Shown here: in pieces, positions 16,189 through 25,058 of the stretch
Numbering within the stretch: position 1 is the stretch's first letter
Layout of the letters: each line of letters starts with the position of its first letter
Assembly (NCBI GenBank): GCA_025930955.1
Contig: JAICNY010000008.1
Span: 1 to 32,582, forward strand
From: Thermoleophilia bacterium
GTDB lineage: Bacteria; Actinomycetota; Thermoleophilia; Gaiellales; Gaiellaceae
Direction of reading: 5' to 3'
DNA: 32,582 nucleotides
The notes under the pieces: generated by a model
Told to the model about the DNA's origin: nothing
What the model saw: only the letters and a program-made list of their open reading frames with translations
Databases searched by the model: none
Program-made: the position numbers and the translations under genes

Positions 16189-17841
16189 ATGTCCTGGACA
16201 CGGATCATCCCGCTCGGCGGGCTCGGCGAGGTCGGCAAGAACATGACGGTCGTCGAGAGCGAGGGCGGCATCGTCGTGATCGACGCGGGCCTCTCGTTCC
16301 CACGCGACGAGCATCTCGGCGTCGACCTCATCCTCCCGGACTTCGGGCCGCTCGAGGACCGGCGCGACGAGATCCGGGCCGTGATCCTGACGCACGGCCA
16401 CGAAGACCACGTGGGCGCGCTCCCGTACTTCCTCCGTGAGGTCGGCGCGCCGGCGATCCACGCCACGAAGCTCACGCTCGGGCTCGTGAAGGCGAAGCTC
16501 GACGAGCACGGGCTCGGGAACGCCGCCGACCTCGTCGAGGCCGAGCCGGAGGCGGATCCCGTGCAGATCGGGCCGTTCCGCGTGCAGTTCGTCCGGATGG
16601 CGCACTCGATCCCGGACTCCGTCGCGGTCGTCCTGGACACGCCCGGCGGGCGCATCGTGCACACGGGCGACTACAAGATCGACCACACGCCGGTCGACGG
16701 CTTCCGCACGGACGTCGGGAAGCTCGCGTCGCTCGGGAACGAGGGCGTCGACCTCCTGCTCGGCGACTCGACGAACGCCGAGCGGCCGGGCGTCACGAAG
16801 TCGGAGCGCACGGTCGGTGAGGCGTTCCGCCAGATCATCCCGCCGCTCGAGGGGCGTGTCCTCATCGCGTCCTTCGCGTCGAACGTCCACCGCGTGCAGC
16901 AGGCGATCGACGTCGCGCTCGAGACGGGGCGGAAGGTGTGCCTCATCGGCCGCTCGCTGCGCAAGAACGTCAACATCGCGCGCTCGCTCGGCTACGTCCG
17001 CGTGCCCGACGACCTGCTCGTGAAGCCGAACGTGCTCGCCGAGCTCCGACCGGAGGAGACGATGATCCTCTGCACTGGGAGCCAGGGCGAGCCGATGTCC
17101 GCGCTCACCCGGATCGCGTTCCGCGACCACCAGCACGTCGAGATCCAGGAGGGCGACACGGTCATCCTCTCCGCGAAGCCGGTGCCGGGGAACGAGCTGC
17201 GCGTCCACGACACGATCAACCGGCTCGCCAAGGGCGGCGCGACCGTCCTGCACGAGGAGATCGCGCCGGTGCACACGTCCGGGCACGGGAACGCGGAGGA
17301 GCTCAGGACGATCCTCGCGCTGCTCCGGCCGCGCAACGTCATGCCGGTGCACGGGGAGTTCCGCATGCTCGCGGCACACGCGCGGCTCGCGCGCGAGGCG
17401 GGGATCCCCGAGGACAGGATCGTGCTCGCGGAGAACGGCTCCGTCGTCGAGCTGCGCGGCGGGATCATCCGGCTCGTGGACACGCTGGACGTCGGCTCGA
17501 CGTTCGTGGACGGGCTCGGCGTCGGCGACGTGCGCGACGTCGCGCTTCGCGACCGGCGGCACCTGTCGGAGGACGGCGTCCTGATCGTCGTCGTGACCGT
17601 CGGGAGCGAGAACGGCCGGCGGGCCGCCGCGCCCGAGGTGATCGCGCGCGGATTCTCGGAGCCGGGGCCGCTCTTCGACGAGGCGCGCGAGGAGGTCGAG
17701 CGAACGGTCACCGAGCTCTTGGCGCAGGACATCGAGGAGCTGAAGCTCCTGCAGGAGCACGTCCACGACGCGGTCGGCAAGCTCGTCTACGAGCGCACGC
17801 GGCGTCGGCCGATGATCCTGCCCGTCGTCGTCGAGGTCTGA
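16189..17841 (+). CDS. rnj: Ribonuclease J (metallo-beta-lactamase/beta-CASP)
   Basis: LTHGHEDHVGALPYFL, HTGDYKIDHTPVDG, LLGDSTNAERPG, PVHGEFRML; follows dapA. Confidence 0.95.
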   Translation: MSWTRIIPLGGLGEVGKNMTVVESEGGIVVIDAGLSFPRDEHLGVDLILPDFGPLEDRRDEIRAVILTHGHEDHVGALPYFLREVGAPAIHATKLTLGLVKAKLDEHGLGNAADLVEAEPEADPVQIGPFRVQFVRMAHSIPDSVAVVLDTPGGRIVHTGDYKIDHTPVDGFRTDVGKLASLGNEGVDLLLGDSTNAERPGVTKSERTVGEAFRQIIPPLEGRVLIASFASNVHRVQQAIDVALETGRKVCLIGRSLRKNVNIARSLGYVRVPDDLLVKPNVLAELRPEETMILCTGSQGEPMSALTRIAFRDHQHVEIQEGDTVILSAKPVPGNELRVHDTINRLAKGGATVLHEEIAPVHTSGHGNAEELRTILALLRPRNVMPVHGEFRMLAAHARLAREAGIPEDRIVLAENGSVVELRGGIIRLVDTLDVGSTFVDGLGVGDVRDVALRDRRHLSEDGVLIVVVTVGSENGRRAAAPEVIARGFSEPGPLFDEAREEVERTVTELLAQDIEELKLLQEHVHDAVGKLVYERTRRRPMILPVVVEV

Positions 17842-17879
17842 CGCCCCCCTTCGCGGGATCTTCCGCTAAGACTAGTGAG

Positions 17880-18431
17880 ATGACGGAGAACGGCGGCCAC
17901 TCCTGGGCGGGGCTCCTGCGCTCGTACGACGTGTCGGAGGCGACCGCGACGCGGCTCGTCTCGGCGCTCGCGGCGGCCGAGGTGTCGGCGCTCGCGTTCT
18001 GCCGGCTGCTCGACCGCTGGGCTCGCGGCGAGCCCGATCCGACGACGCCCGGGCGGCGGGAGGCGGCGCTCCGGCGCGCAGCCGAGCGGGTCGAGACCGC
18101 GCTCGCCGGGCTCGAGGGGCCGCTCGGGCGCTTTCTCGTGGAGCTTCAGGCGGACGAGGCGGAAGGCCGCTCGTGGTACGGCGAGCCGGGGGCCGGGGAG
18201 GTCGTCGAGTGGGACGCGACGCTTCGGCGCGCGGGCGTGAGCGCCTCGCCGGCGCGCGTGGCGCAGGCGTATCTCGAGCTCGCGGTGCTCGTGCGGGCGC
18301 TCCAGGGGCTCGGGACGTCCGCCCGGATGGGCTCACTGCCGCACCGCTCAGAGCTCTGGGCGGGGCTCTTCGACCTCCGCGAGAACCTCTACGGGGGCGC
18401 AGTGGACGACCTCCGCGCGCTCGCCGCGTAG
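17880..18431 (+). CDS. Conserved-looking hypothetical protein (183 aa)
   Basis: MTENGGHSWAGLLRSYDVSEATATRLVSALAAAEVSALAFCRLLDRWARGE...; ATG at 17880; no domain recognised. Confidence 0.7.
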   Translation: MTENGGHSWAGLLRSYDVSEATATRLVSALAAAEVSALAFCRLLDRWARGEPDPTTPGRREAALRRAAERVETALAGLEGPLGRFLVELQADEAEGRSWYGEPGAGEVVEWDATLRRAGVSASPARVAQAYLELAVLVRALQGLGTSARMGSLPHRSELWAGLFDLRENLYGGAVDDLRALAA

Positions 18432-18467
18432 CTACTCGCGCGCGCTTAGCGGGTCGGCGCCCGTAAT

Positions 18468-18480
18468 GGGGTCAGACCCC
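18468..18480. repeat. REP-like palindrome GGGGTCAGACCCC, copy 1
   Basis: gcgcccGTAATGGGGTCAGACCCCGCG; 6-bp perfect arms around a central A. Confidence 0.75.
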
Positions 18481-18585
18481 GCGCCAAACCGCCTGAGAAT
18501 CCGTGCCGATTGTGTGACATCCCTGCTCGGAGCGGGTGTTTCTGCGGCGCGAACCCGTCACGGAATTGTCACGCGCCCGTGCTTA

Positions 18586-18600
18586 CGGGGTCAGACCCCG
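18586..18600. repeat. REP-like palindrome CGGGGTCAGACCCCG, copy 2
   Basis: gcgcccgtgcttaCGGGGTCAGACCCCGcg; same orientation, 119 nt after copy 1. Confidence 0.75.
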
Positions 18601-18657
18601 CGTCGAGACCTCACGACTGGGCCGTCGAGGGCCGCGGCGCCCTCGCCGCCCACGGCG

Positions 18658-18691
18658 CTCGGGGGCGGCCGCCGCACGATCCGCCCCCGAG
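18658..18691 (-). terminator. Hairpin downstream of the minus-strand secreted-protein gene
   Basis: CTCGGGGGCGG ... CCGCCCCCGAG, perfect 11-bp stem, 12-nt loop. Confidence 0.65.
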
Positions 18692-18702
18692 ACGCCTGCC
18701 GT

Positions 18703-18990
18703 CTAAGGTCCCTTGACCGTGTTGTCGCGGAAAATGAAGGCTCCCGGCGAGCCGGACGGGTCGGCGCCCGGATACGCGAAGATGCATGTAAGCCCGTCGC
18801 CGTTGCCGTCGAGCGACGCGATGCCCGAGGCGATCTCCGGCGTGATCCCGAGACTCTCTACCGTGACGCGCTGCCAGTCGCCGCCGCTCGGACAGGCGCC
18901 GAGCGATTTCGCCGCCGATCCCGCCGGAAGCGCCAGTGAGACGGCCGCGGCCACCACCGTCACGAGACCCATCACTCTCCGTCCGTTCAT
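18703..18990 (-). CDS. Small secreted protein with Excalibur/EF-hand-like DGNGDGLTC motif
   Basis: Signal peptide MNGRRVMGLVTVVAAAVSLALPAGSAAKS, then GACPSGGDWQRVTVESLGITPEIASGIASLDGNGDGLTCIFAYPG. Confidence 0.75.
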   Translation of the reverse strand: MNGRRVMGLVTVVAAAVSLALPAGSAAKSLGACPSGGDWQRVTVESLGITPEIASGIASLDGNGDGLTCIFAYPGADPSGSPGAFIFRDNTVKGP

Positions 18991-19241
18991 GCGATTCTCC
19001 CCCTGTCGTCGACATGGACGTCCGCGGCTGCGGCCCGAGCGAACGTGACAATCGTTGCGACCGTTTCACGACCGCTCGAGCGTGTCAAGGCTCTTGGCAC
19101 GTGACGCCCGGTCGAGCTCGGGTCGTCGCGGTCGGCCGGCGCCGCACAAACCCGCTGCTCGTGCTGATCGCCGCGATCTGATATCCCCCGCCCACCAATA
19201 TCGCCGGGCCGCAGCGGCGATCTCCACGGAAGGAGCGGAGA

Positions 19242-19712
19242 ATGGGTAGACGGGTTCCGGTTGCGGCGTTGGCGAGCGGGCTGGCCGCTCTGGCTCTCGC
19301 GGTACCGGCCGTCGGTGCACGGCCGACGGTCGAGCGGATCGAAGTCGACGAGACAACCCCCGACGAGTTCCTGACGGAGGCGTGCGGCTTCCCGGTCACC
19401 ACGCACGCGAAGGGGCACCTGGTCGTGATCGAGTCGGGGGGCGAGGGGACAGGTGTCGTCGCCGTCCGCACGCTGAACATCGCGCTGACCGCGACGGCGA
19501 ACGGCAGGACCTACCGCTTCCGGGATGTCGGGGCCGATCAGGTGAGACGGACTCCCGACGGGTTCGAGATCCTCATGATCATCGGCCAGCTCCCGTTCGG
19601 CTTCACGGGGGTCCTGAAGGTCAACGAGACGACCGGAGAGGTCATTCTCGAGCCGCAGCACAGCACGGAAGGCGATCTCGAGGACGCCTGCGCGGCGCTC
19701 GCGCCCGCTTAG
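19242..19712 (+). CDS. Secreted hypothetical protein
   Basis: SD ggaaggagcggaga; signal peptide VPVAALASGLAALALAVPAVGARP; beta-rich remainder; divergent from 18703-18990. Confidence 0.75.
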   Translation: MGRRVPVAALASGLAALALAVPAVGARPTVERIEVDETTPDEFLTEACGFPVTTHAKGHLVVIESGGEGTGVVAVRTLNIALTATANGRTYRFRDVGADQVRRTPDGFEILMIIGQLPFGFTGVLKVNETTGEVILEPQHSTEGDLEDACAALAPA

Positions 19713-19727
19713 ACGGCCGTCCTTCTC

Positions 19728-19762
19728 GCGGAGGGGCGCCGGGTCCGCCGGCGCCCCTCCGC
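19728..19762 (+). terminator. Strong hairpin terminator
   Basis: GCGGAGGGGCGCCGG-gtccg-CCGGCGCCCCTCCGC, perfect 15-bp stem between two CDSs. Confidence 0.82.
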
Positions 19763-19785
19763 CTCCGCCGGGCAGAATCGGCCGC

Positions 19786-20634
19786 GTGGCCGGGCCGTCC
19801 GTCATCGTCGTCGGAAGCTGCAACCTCGACCTCGTCGCGTTCTGCGAGCGGCTGCCGAGACCGGGGGAGACCCTCACGGCGAGCGACTTCGAGCGCGTCC
19901 CGGGCGGGAAGGGCGCGAACCAGGCGGTCGCGGCGGCGCGGCTCGGCGCCTACGTCCGCTTCGTCGGCTGCATCGGGAACGACGAGCACGGACGCCTGGC
20001 GACGGCCGGGCTCGAGGAGGCGGGCGTCGACCTGAGCGGCCTGCGGCGCGTCGACGACGAGCCGACCGGGCTCGCGCTCATCGTGGTCTCCGAGGGCGGC
20101 GACAACCAGATCGTCGTCGTCCCTGGGGCGAACCGCCGCCTCGACGCGGCGGACGCCGACGCGACCGGGGCCGACGCCGTGCTGACCCAGCTCGAGATCC
20201 CGCTCGAGGCTGTGGCCCGCGCGACGGAGACGTCCACCGGGCTCACGGCGCTGAACGCGGCGCCGGCGCGCGACGTCCCGCCCGAGACGCTCGCCCGCTG
20301 CGACCTGATCGTCGCCAACAGCTTCGAGCTCGACGCGCTCGGCTCGAGCCCGCTCGGGCCGCTCTTCGCCCTCACGCTCGGCGCCGACGGCGCGCTCCTC
20401 CTCGAAGGTGGGGAGGAGGTCGCCCGCGCGACCCCGCCGAGCGTCACCGCCGTGGACGGCACCGCGGCCGGCGACGCGTTCACCGCCTGCCTTGTCGTCT
20501 CGCTCGCCGAGGGCCGGCCGCGTGACGAGGCGCTCGAGCGCGCGTGCGCCGCCGGCGCGATCGCGGCGTCCCGTCCCGGCGCGCAACCCTCCCTGCCCAC
20601 CGCCGCCGAAGTGGACGCGATACTGGCCGCGTGA
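19786..20634 (+). CDS. rbsK: Ribokinase / PfkB family carbohydrate kinase
   Basis: VVGSCNLDLVAFCERLPRPGETL, PGGKGANQAVAAARLG, VDGTAAGDAFTACLV. Confidence 0.9.
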   Translation: MAGPSVIVVGSCNLDLVAFCERLPRPGETLTASDFERVPGGKGANQAVAAARLGAYVRFVGCIGNDEHGRLATAGLEEAGVDLSGLRRVDDEPTGLALIVVSEGGDNQIVVVPGANRRLDAADADATGADAVLTQLEIPLEAVARATETSTGLTALNAAPARDVPPETLARCDLIVANSFELDALGSSPLGPLFALTLGADGALLLEGGEEVARATPPSVTAVDGTAAGDAFTACLVVSLAEGRPRDEALERACAAGAIAASRPGAQPSLPTAAEVDAILAA

Positions 20635-21569
20635 GCACCGCGCCTACACCGATCATTCTCGACTGCGATCCGGGGCACGACGACGCGATCGCGCTCCTGC
20701 TCGCGCTCGCGAGCCCCGAGGTGGAGCTTCTCGGCGTGACGACCGTCGCCGGGAACCAGACGCTCGCGAAGACGACAGCGAACGCTCTTCGCACGCTCGA
20801 GCACGTCGAACGGGCGGAGATCCCCGTCGCGGCCGGCGCCGAGCGGCCGCTCGTGCGCGCACAGCACGCCGCTCCCGAGGTGCACGGGGAGACAGGGCTC
20901 GACGGCCCCGACCTCCCGCCGGCGCGCGGACGGCCGCTCGACGTCCACGCCGTCGACTTCATCGCCGAGCGCCTCGCCGCGTTCGACCGCCCGGTCACCC
21001 TCGTCCCCGTCGGCCCGCTGACGAACATCGGCCTCCTGCTCGCGCGCCACCGGGAGGCCGCGGAGCGGATCGAGCGCATCGTCCTCATGGGCGGCGCGAT
21101 CGCCGAGGGGAACGTGACGCCGGCCGCGGAGTTCAACGTCTGGGCCGACCCGGAGGCCGCGCAGCGCGTCTTCTCGAGCGGGCTCGACGTGACGATGGTC
21201 GGCCTCGACGTGACGCACGCGGCGCTCCTCATGCCGGACCGCGTCGAGGAGCTCCGCGCCGCCGGCCGCGCGGGGCGCTTCGTCGCCGAGCTCTTCGACT
21301 TCTTCCATCGCTTCCACGAGCAGATCTACGGCTTCGCCGGTTCGCCGATCCACGACGCGGTCGCGGTCGCCGAGGTCATCCGTCCGGGGATCGTCCGCAC
21401 CGAGCACCGCCACGTCGAGATCGACTGCGCGTCCGAGCTCTGCCGCGGCCGCACGGTCGTCGACCTCTGGCGCCGGACGGGCCAGGAGCCGAACGCGCGC
21501 GTCGGCGTCGGGATCGACGCGGACGCGTTCGTCGAACTGCTCGTCGAGCGCATCTCGTCGCTCGGCTGA
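20631..21569 (+). CDS. Inosine/uridine-preferring nucleoside hydrolase family protein
   Basis: IILDCDPGHDDAIALLLALASPEVELLGVTTVAGNQT; MGGAI, EFNVWADPEAA; GTGA overlap with ribokinase. Confidence 0.94.
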   Translation: MSTAPTPIILDCDPGHDDAIALLLALASPEVELLGVTTVAGNQTLAKTTANALRTLEHVERAEIPVAAGAERPLVRAQHAAPEVHGETGLDGPDLPPARGRPLDVHAVDFIAERLAAFDRPVTLVPVGPLTNIGLLLARHREAAERIERIVLMGGAIAEGNVTPAAEFNVWADPEAAQRVFSSGLDVTMVGLDVTHAALLMPDRVEELRAAGRAGRFVAELFDFFHRFHEQIYGFAGSPIHDAVAVAEVIRPGIVRTEHRHVEIDCASELCRGRTVVDLWRRTGQEPNARVGVGIDADAFVELLVERISSLG

Positions 21570-21610
21570 GTCGGGCAGGAGCGGCGCTCCGCCGCGCGAA
21601 TAGCGCCTGC

Positions 21611-23848
21611 ATGGGCCGGAAGAAGACGCCCGCGAAGACGCGTCCCCGCTCGCCGGCGCGCGTGAAGACGAAGCGGAAGCAGCGGCGGGCAAAGGGCACC
21701 GCGCATCCCGAGCTCGTAGGGCTCGGGCTGCTCGCGCTCGGGCTCTTCCTCGGGACCGTCCTCCTCGCCGGCTGGGACGGCGGCGAGGTGGGCGAGCGGG
21801 TAGACGCCTGGCTCGACGCAGCGATCGGCGGCGCCCGCATCGCGCTCCCGCCGTTCCTCGTCGCCGTCGGCGGGCTCATGGTCGCCCGCTCGGAGCTCGT
21901 CGACGTCCGTCCGTTCCGGACCGGGATCGCGATCTTCTCCGTCGGCCTCCTCGTCCTGCTCGGGGACGAGCGAGGCGGCGCGCTCGGAGGCCTCTCCGAC
22001 GCCGTCTTCGGCCGCCTGCTCGGTGCGACGGGGGCGTTCCTGCTCGGCGCCTTCCTCCTCTCCGCCGGGATCCTCCTCCTCACGGGGGCGTCCGTCGGCG
22101 CGCTCCTGCGGCGCTCGGCGGTGGCCGCCCGCGCCGCGCACGACCGCGCCCGCGAGGCGCGCCGCGCCGCGATCGAGGCCGCGGCGGCGAACCGCCCGCC
22201 CGCGCCGTTCGCCCCCGAGCCCGCCGGCCCGCCCGTCGACGGCGAGAAGTCCTTCCCCGACGTGGTGCGCGACGAGGAGGCGCTCGCGCTCGCCCCGGCG
22301 CTCGTCGACCAGCTCGCGCACGAGGAGCCGGAGGCGCTCGACGATCTCGACGAGCCGAGCGAGCCGTCGCTCTTCCCGGACGACCGGCCGCCGCTCGAGC
22401 ACGCGGACTACCGCCTGCCGGACCCGTCGCTCCTCCGCAAGTCCCGCCCGTCCGACGGCCAGCCCGCGAAGGCGACCGAGCGCACCGCGGAGGCCCTCGT
22501 CACCGCGCTCGCGAGCCACGGCGTCGAGGCGACCGTGATCGGCCAGGTCTCGGGGCCCCGCGTCACGCGCTACGAGCTCCAGCTCGCGCCCGGGACGAAG
22601 GTCGGCAAGGTCTCGAACCTGAAGGACGACCTCGCGTACGCGCTCGCCACGACGGAGATCCGCATCCTCGCGCCGATCCCGGGCAAGCAGGCGGTCGGCG
22701 TCGAGGTCCCGAACCTCGCGCCGAACATCGTGACGCTCGGCGACATCTTCGACACGATGCCGGCGAACGCGAGCCCGGTCAGCGTCTGGCTCGGCAAGGA
22801 CATCTCGGGCGCGTCCGTGTGGGCCGACCTCGCGCGCATGCCGCACCTCCTGATCGCCGGGACGACCGGCTCGGGGAAGAGCGGCTGCCTGAACACGATG
22901 CTCGTCTCCGTCCTCCTGCGCGCGACGCCGGACGAGGTGAGGATGATCCTCGTCGACCCGAAGCGCGTCGAGCTCGGGCTCTACGAATCGATCCCGCACC
23001 TGCTCACGCCCGTCGTCTCGAGCCCCAAGGCGGCCGCGGCCGTCCTCGCGAACGTCCTCACGGAGATGGAGCGCCGCTACGAGCGCATGTCGATCGCCCG
23101 CGCGCGCAACCTCTCCGAGCTGAACAGGGTCCTCCGCGAGCGTGGCGAGGCGCCCCTCCCGTACCTCATGGTCGTGATCGACGAGCTCGCCGACCTCATG
23201 ATGGTCTCGCCGCAGGAGGTCGAGGACGCGGTCATCCGGCTCGCGCAGAAGAGCCGCGCCGTCGGGATCCACCTCGTGCTCGCGACGCAGCGGCCGTCGG
23301 TCGACGTCATCACCGGGATGATCAAGGCCAACGTCCCGAGCCGGATCGCGTTCGCCGTCTCGTCGCAGACGGACAGCCGCGTGATCCTCGACACGTCCGG
23401 CGCGGAGAGCCTCCTCGGGCAGGGCGACATGCTCTTCAAGCCGCTCGGCACGTCGCGGCTCCAGCGCGTCCAGGGCGCGTACGTCTCGGACGAGGAGATC
23501 GCGCTCGTCGTCGAGGCCTGCCGCGGCCAGCGGGAGCAGGAGCTCGACGAAACGCTCCTCGAGGCGCCCGGCGTCCAGGTGACCGAGGGCGACGAGGAGG
23601 GCGACTTCGACCCGGACGAGGACCCGCTCCTCGAGCGCGCGATCGAGATCGTCGTGCAGACGCAGACCGCCTCAGTCTCGCTCCTCCAGCGGCGGCTGCG
23701 CGTCGGCTACACGCGCGCCGGACGGCTGATCGACATGCTCGAGCGGCGCGGGATCATCTCCGGCTACGAGGGCTCGAAGCCCCGCCGCGTGCTCGTCGGC
23801 GAGGCCGAGCTCGAGCACGCGCTGGCCGGTCATCCGTCCGAAGCCTGA
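21611..23848 (+). CDS. ftsK: DNA translocase FtsK/SpoIIIE
   Basis: Hydrophobic N-terminus, Walker A LLIAGTTGSGKSGCLNTM, MVVIDELADLMM, HLVLATQRPSVDVITGMIKANVPSRIAF, C-terminal winged-helix gamma-domain. Confidence 0.97.
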   Translation: MGRKKTPAKTRPRSPARVKTKRKQRRAKGTAHPELVGLGLLALGLFLGTVLLAGWDGGEVGERVDAWLDAAIGGARIALPPFLVAVGGLMVARSELVDVRPFRTGIAIFSVGLLVLLGDERGGALGGLSDAVFGRLLGATGAFLLGAFLLSAGILLLTGASVGALLRRSAVAARAAHDRAREARRAAIEAAAANRPPAPFAPEPAGPPVDGEKSFPDVVRDEEALALAPALVDQLAHEEPEALDDLDEPSEPSLFPDDRPPLEHADYRLPDPSLLRKSRPSDGQPAKATERTAEALVTALASHGVEATVIGQVSGPRVTRYELQLAPGTKVGKVSNLKDDLAYALATTEIRILAPIPGKQAVGVEVPNLAPNIVTLGDIFDTMPANASPVSVWLGKDISGASVWADLARMPHLLIAGTTGSGKSGCLNTMLVSVLLRATPDEVRMILVDPKRVELGLYESIPHLLTPVVSSPKAAAAVLANVLTEMERRYERMSIARARNLSELNRVLRERGEAPLPYLMVVIDELADLMMVSPQEVEDAVIRLAQKSRAVGIHLVLATQRPSVDVITGMIKANVPSRIAFAVSSQTDSRVILDTSGAESLLGQGDMLFKPLGTSRLQRVQGAYVSDEEIALVVEACRGQREQELDETLLEAPGVQVTEGDEEGDFDPDEDPLLERAIEIVVQTQTASVSLLQRRLRVGYTRAGRLIDMLERRGIISGYEGSKPRRVLVGEAELEHALAGHPSEA

Positions 23849-23955
23849 GCGAACCTAACCGTCCGATCGGTCGGGCGTCCTAGTAATGGAGGGCCGTGGT
23901 GGAGTAGCATCGCGGCCAATTCGATGACCAAGGTGCGGATGAGAGGGGAGGTTCG

Positions 23956-25005
23956 GTGAACGCTTCGAGAAGGCTGCCCTGGCTTGCTCTTCTGCTCGCG
24001 GGCCTCGTGCTCGCTCTGGGCGCGGCGGCGTGCGGCGGCGACGACGACGACGACGGGAACGGTGCCGGAGACACGGCCGCCGAGACCGACGAGGGCGGTG
24101 AGGAGGAGCAGTTCCGGGTCGGCCTCGTGACCGACATCGGCGGGCTGAACGACCGCGGGTTCAACCAGCTCGCGTACCAGGGCCTGCAGCAGGCCGAGAG
24201 CGAGCTCGGCGTGGAGATCCGCGTGCTCGAGTCCAAGTCGGACGCGGACTACATCCCCAACCTCCAAACGCTCGCGGACGAGGGCTTCAATCTGATCATC
24301 TCGGTCGGGTTCCTCATGCAGGAGGCGACCGCGACGGCTGCGGAGACCTACCCGGAAACCAACTTCGCGATCATCGACGCGGCCTTCGACCCGGCGCTCC
24401 CGAACGCGCAGGGCGTGCTCTTCAAGGAGCAGGAGGCCGGCTATCTCGTCGGCTACCTCGCGGGGCTCGTGACCGAGAGCGGCACGGTATCGAGCGTGGG
24501 TGGCCAGAAGATCCCACCGGTCGACCGGTTCATCGCCGGCTTCCAGAAGGGCGCGACGGACGCGAACGCGGAGGTGCAGACGCTGAATGCGTACTCCCAG
24601 GACTTCGTCGACCAGGCGAAGTGCAAGGAGGTCGCACTCGACCAGATCAGCCGCGGCAGCGACGTGGTCTTCCAGGTCGCGGGCGGCTGCGGGCTCGGCG
24701 CGCTCGACGCGGCGAACGAGGAGAGCGTCTGGGGCATCGGCGTGGACGCCGACCAGGCCTTCCTCGGCGACTACGTCCTGACGAGCGCCGTGAAGCGCGT
24801 GGACGTCGCCGTCTTCTCGACGATCGAGCAGCTCGTGAACGGTGAGTTCGCGGGCGGCGAGACGACGTCCTACGGCCTGGCAGAGGACGGGGTCGGGATG
24901 GGCGAGACGAGCGCCAACGCGCCGCAGGAGGCGGTCGACGAGGCGCAGGCGCAGACGGACGCGATCATCGCGGGCGAAATCGAGATCCCCGAGACGGTCG
25001 AATAG
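23956..25005 (+). CDS. BMP family (PnrA/Med-type) ABC transporter substrate-binding lipoprotein
   Basis: Lipobox LGAAACGG; RVGLVTDIGGLNDRGFNQLAYQGLQQAESELGV; followed by matching ABC components; SD gagaggggagg. Confidence 0.93.
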   Translation: MNASRRLPWLALLLAGLVLALGAAACGGDDDDDGNGAGDTAAETDEGGEEEQFRVGLVTDIGGLNDRGFNQLAYQGLQQAESELGVEIRVLESKSDADYIPNLQTLADEGFNLIISVGFLMQEATATAAETYPETNFAIIDAAFDPALPNAQGVLFKEQEAGYLVGYLAGLVTESGTVSSVGGQKIPPVDRFIAGFQKGATDANAEVQTLNAYSQDFVDQAKCKEVALDQISRGSDVVFQVAGGCGLGALDAANEESVWGIGVDADQAFLGDYVLTSAVKRVDVAVFSTIEQLVNGEFAGGETTSYGLAEDGVGMGETSANAPQEAVDEAQAQTDAIIAGEIEIPETVE

Positions 25006-25014
25006 ACGAAGCGG

Positions 25015-25044
25015 AGGGGCGCCCCGGCCGGCCGGGGCGCCCCT
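25015..25044 (+). terminator. Strong hairpin between lipoprotein and ATPase genes (terminator/attenuator or 3'-stabiliser)
   Basis: AGGGGCGCCCCGG-ccgg-CCGGGGCGCCCCT followed by TT. Confidence 0.75.
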
Positions 25045-25058
25045 TTGCTCATGCGTCC

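Noticed and set aside
14335-17766. 1143-aa minus-strand ORF (and similar long antisense ORFs, e.g. 1021-3297, 8489-10954)
   Set aside because: Arg/Asp/Leu/Val-rich translations lying antisense to confidently identified genes; typical spurious open frames from high-GC third-position bias.
18432-18702. CRISPR array
   Set aside because: Only two palindromic copies 119 nt apart, no regular spacers, no cas genes.
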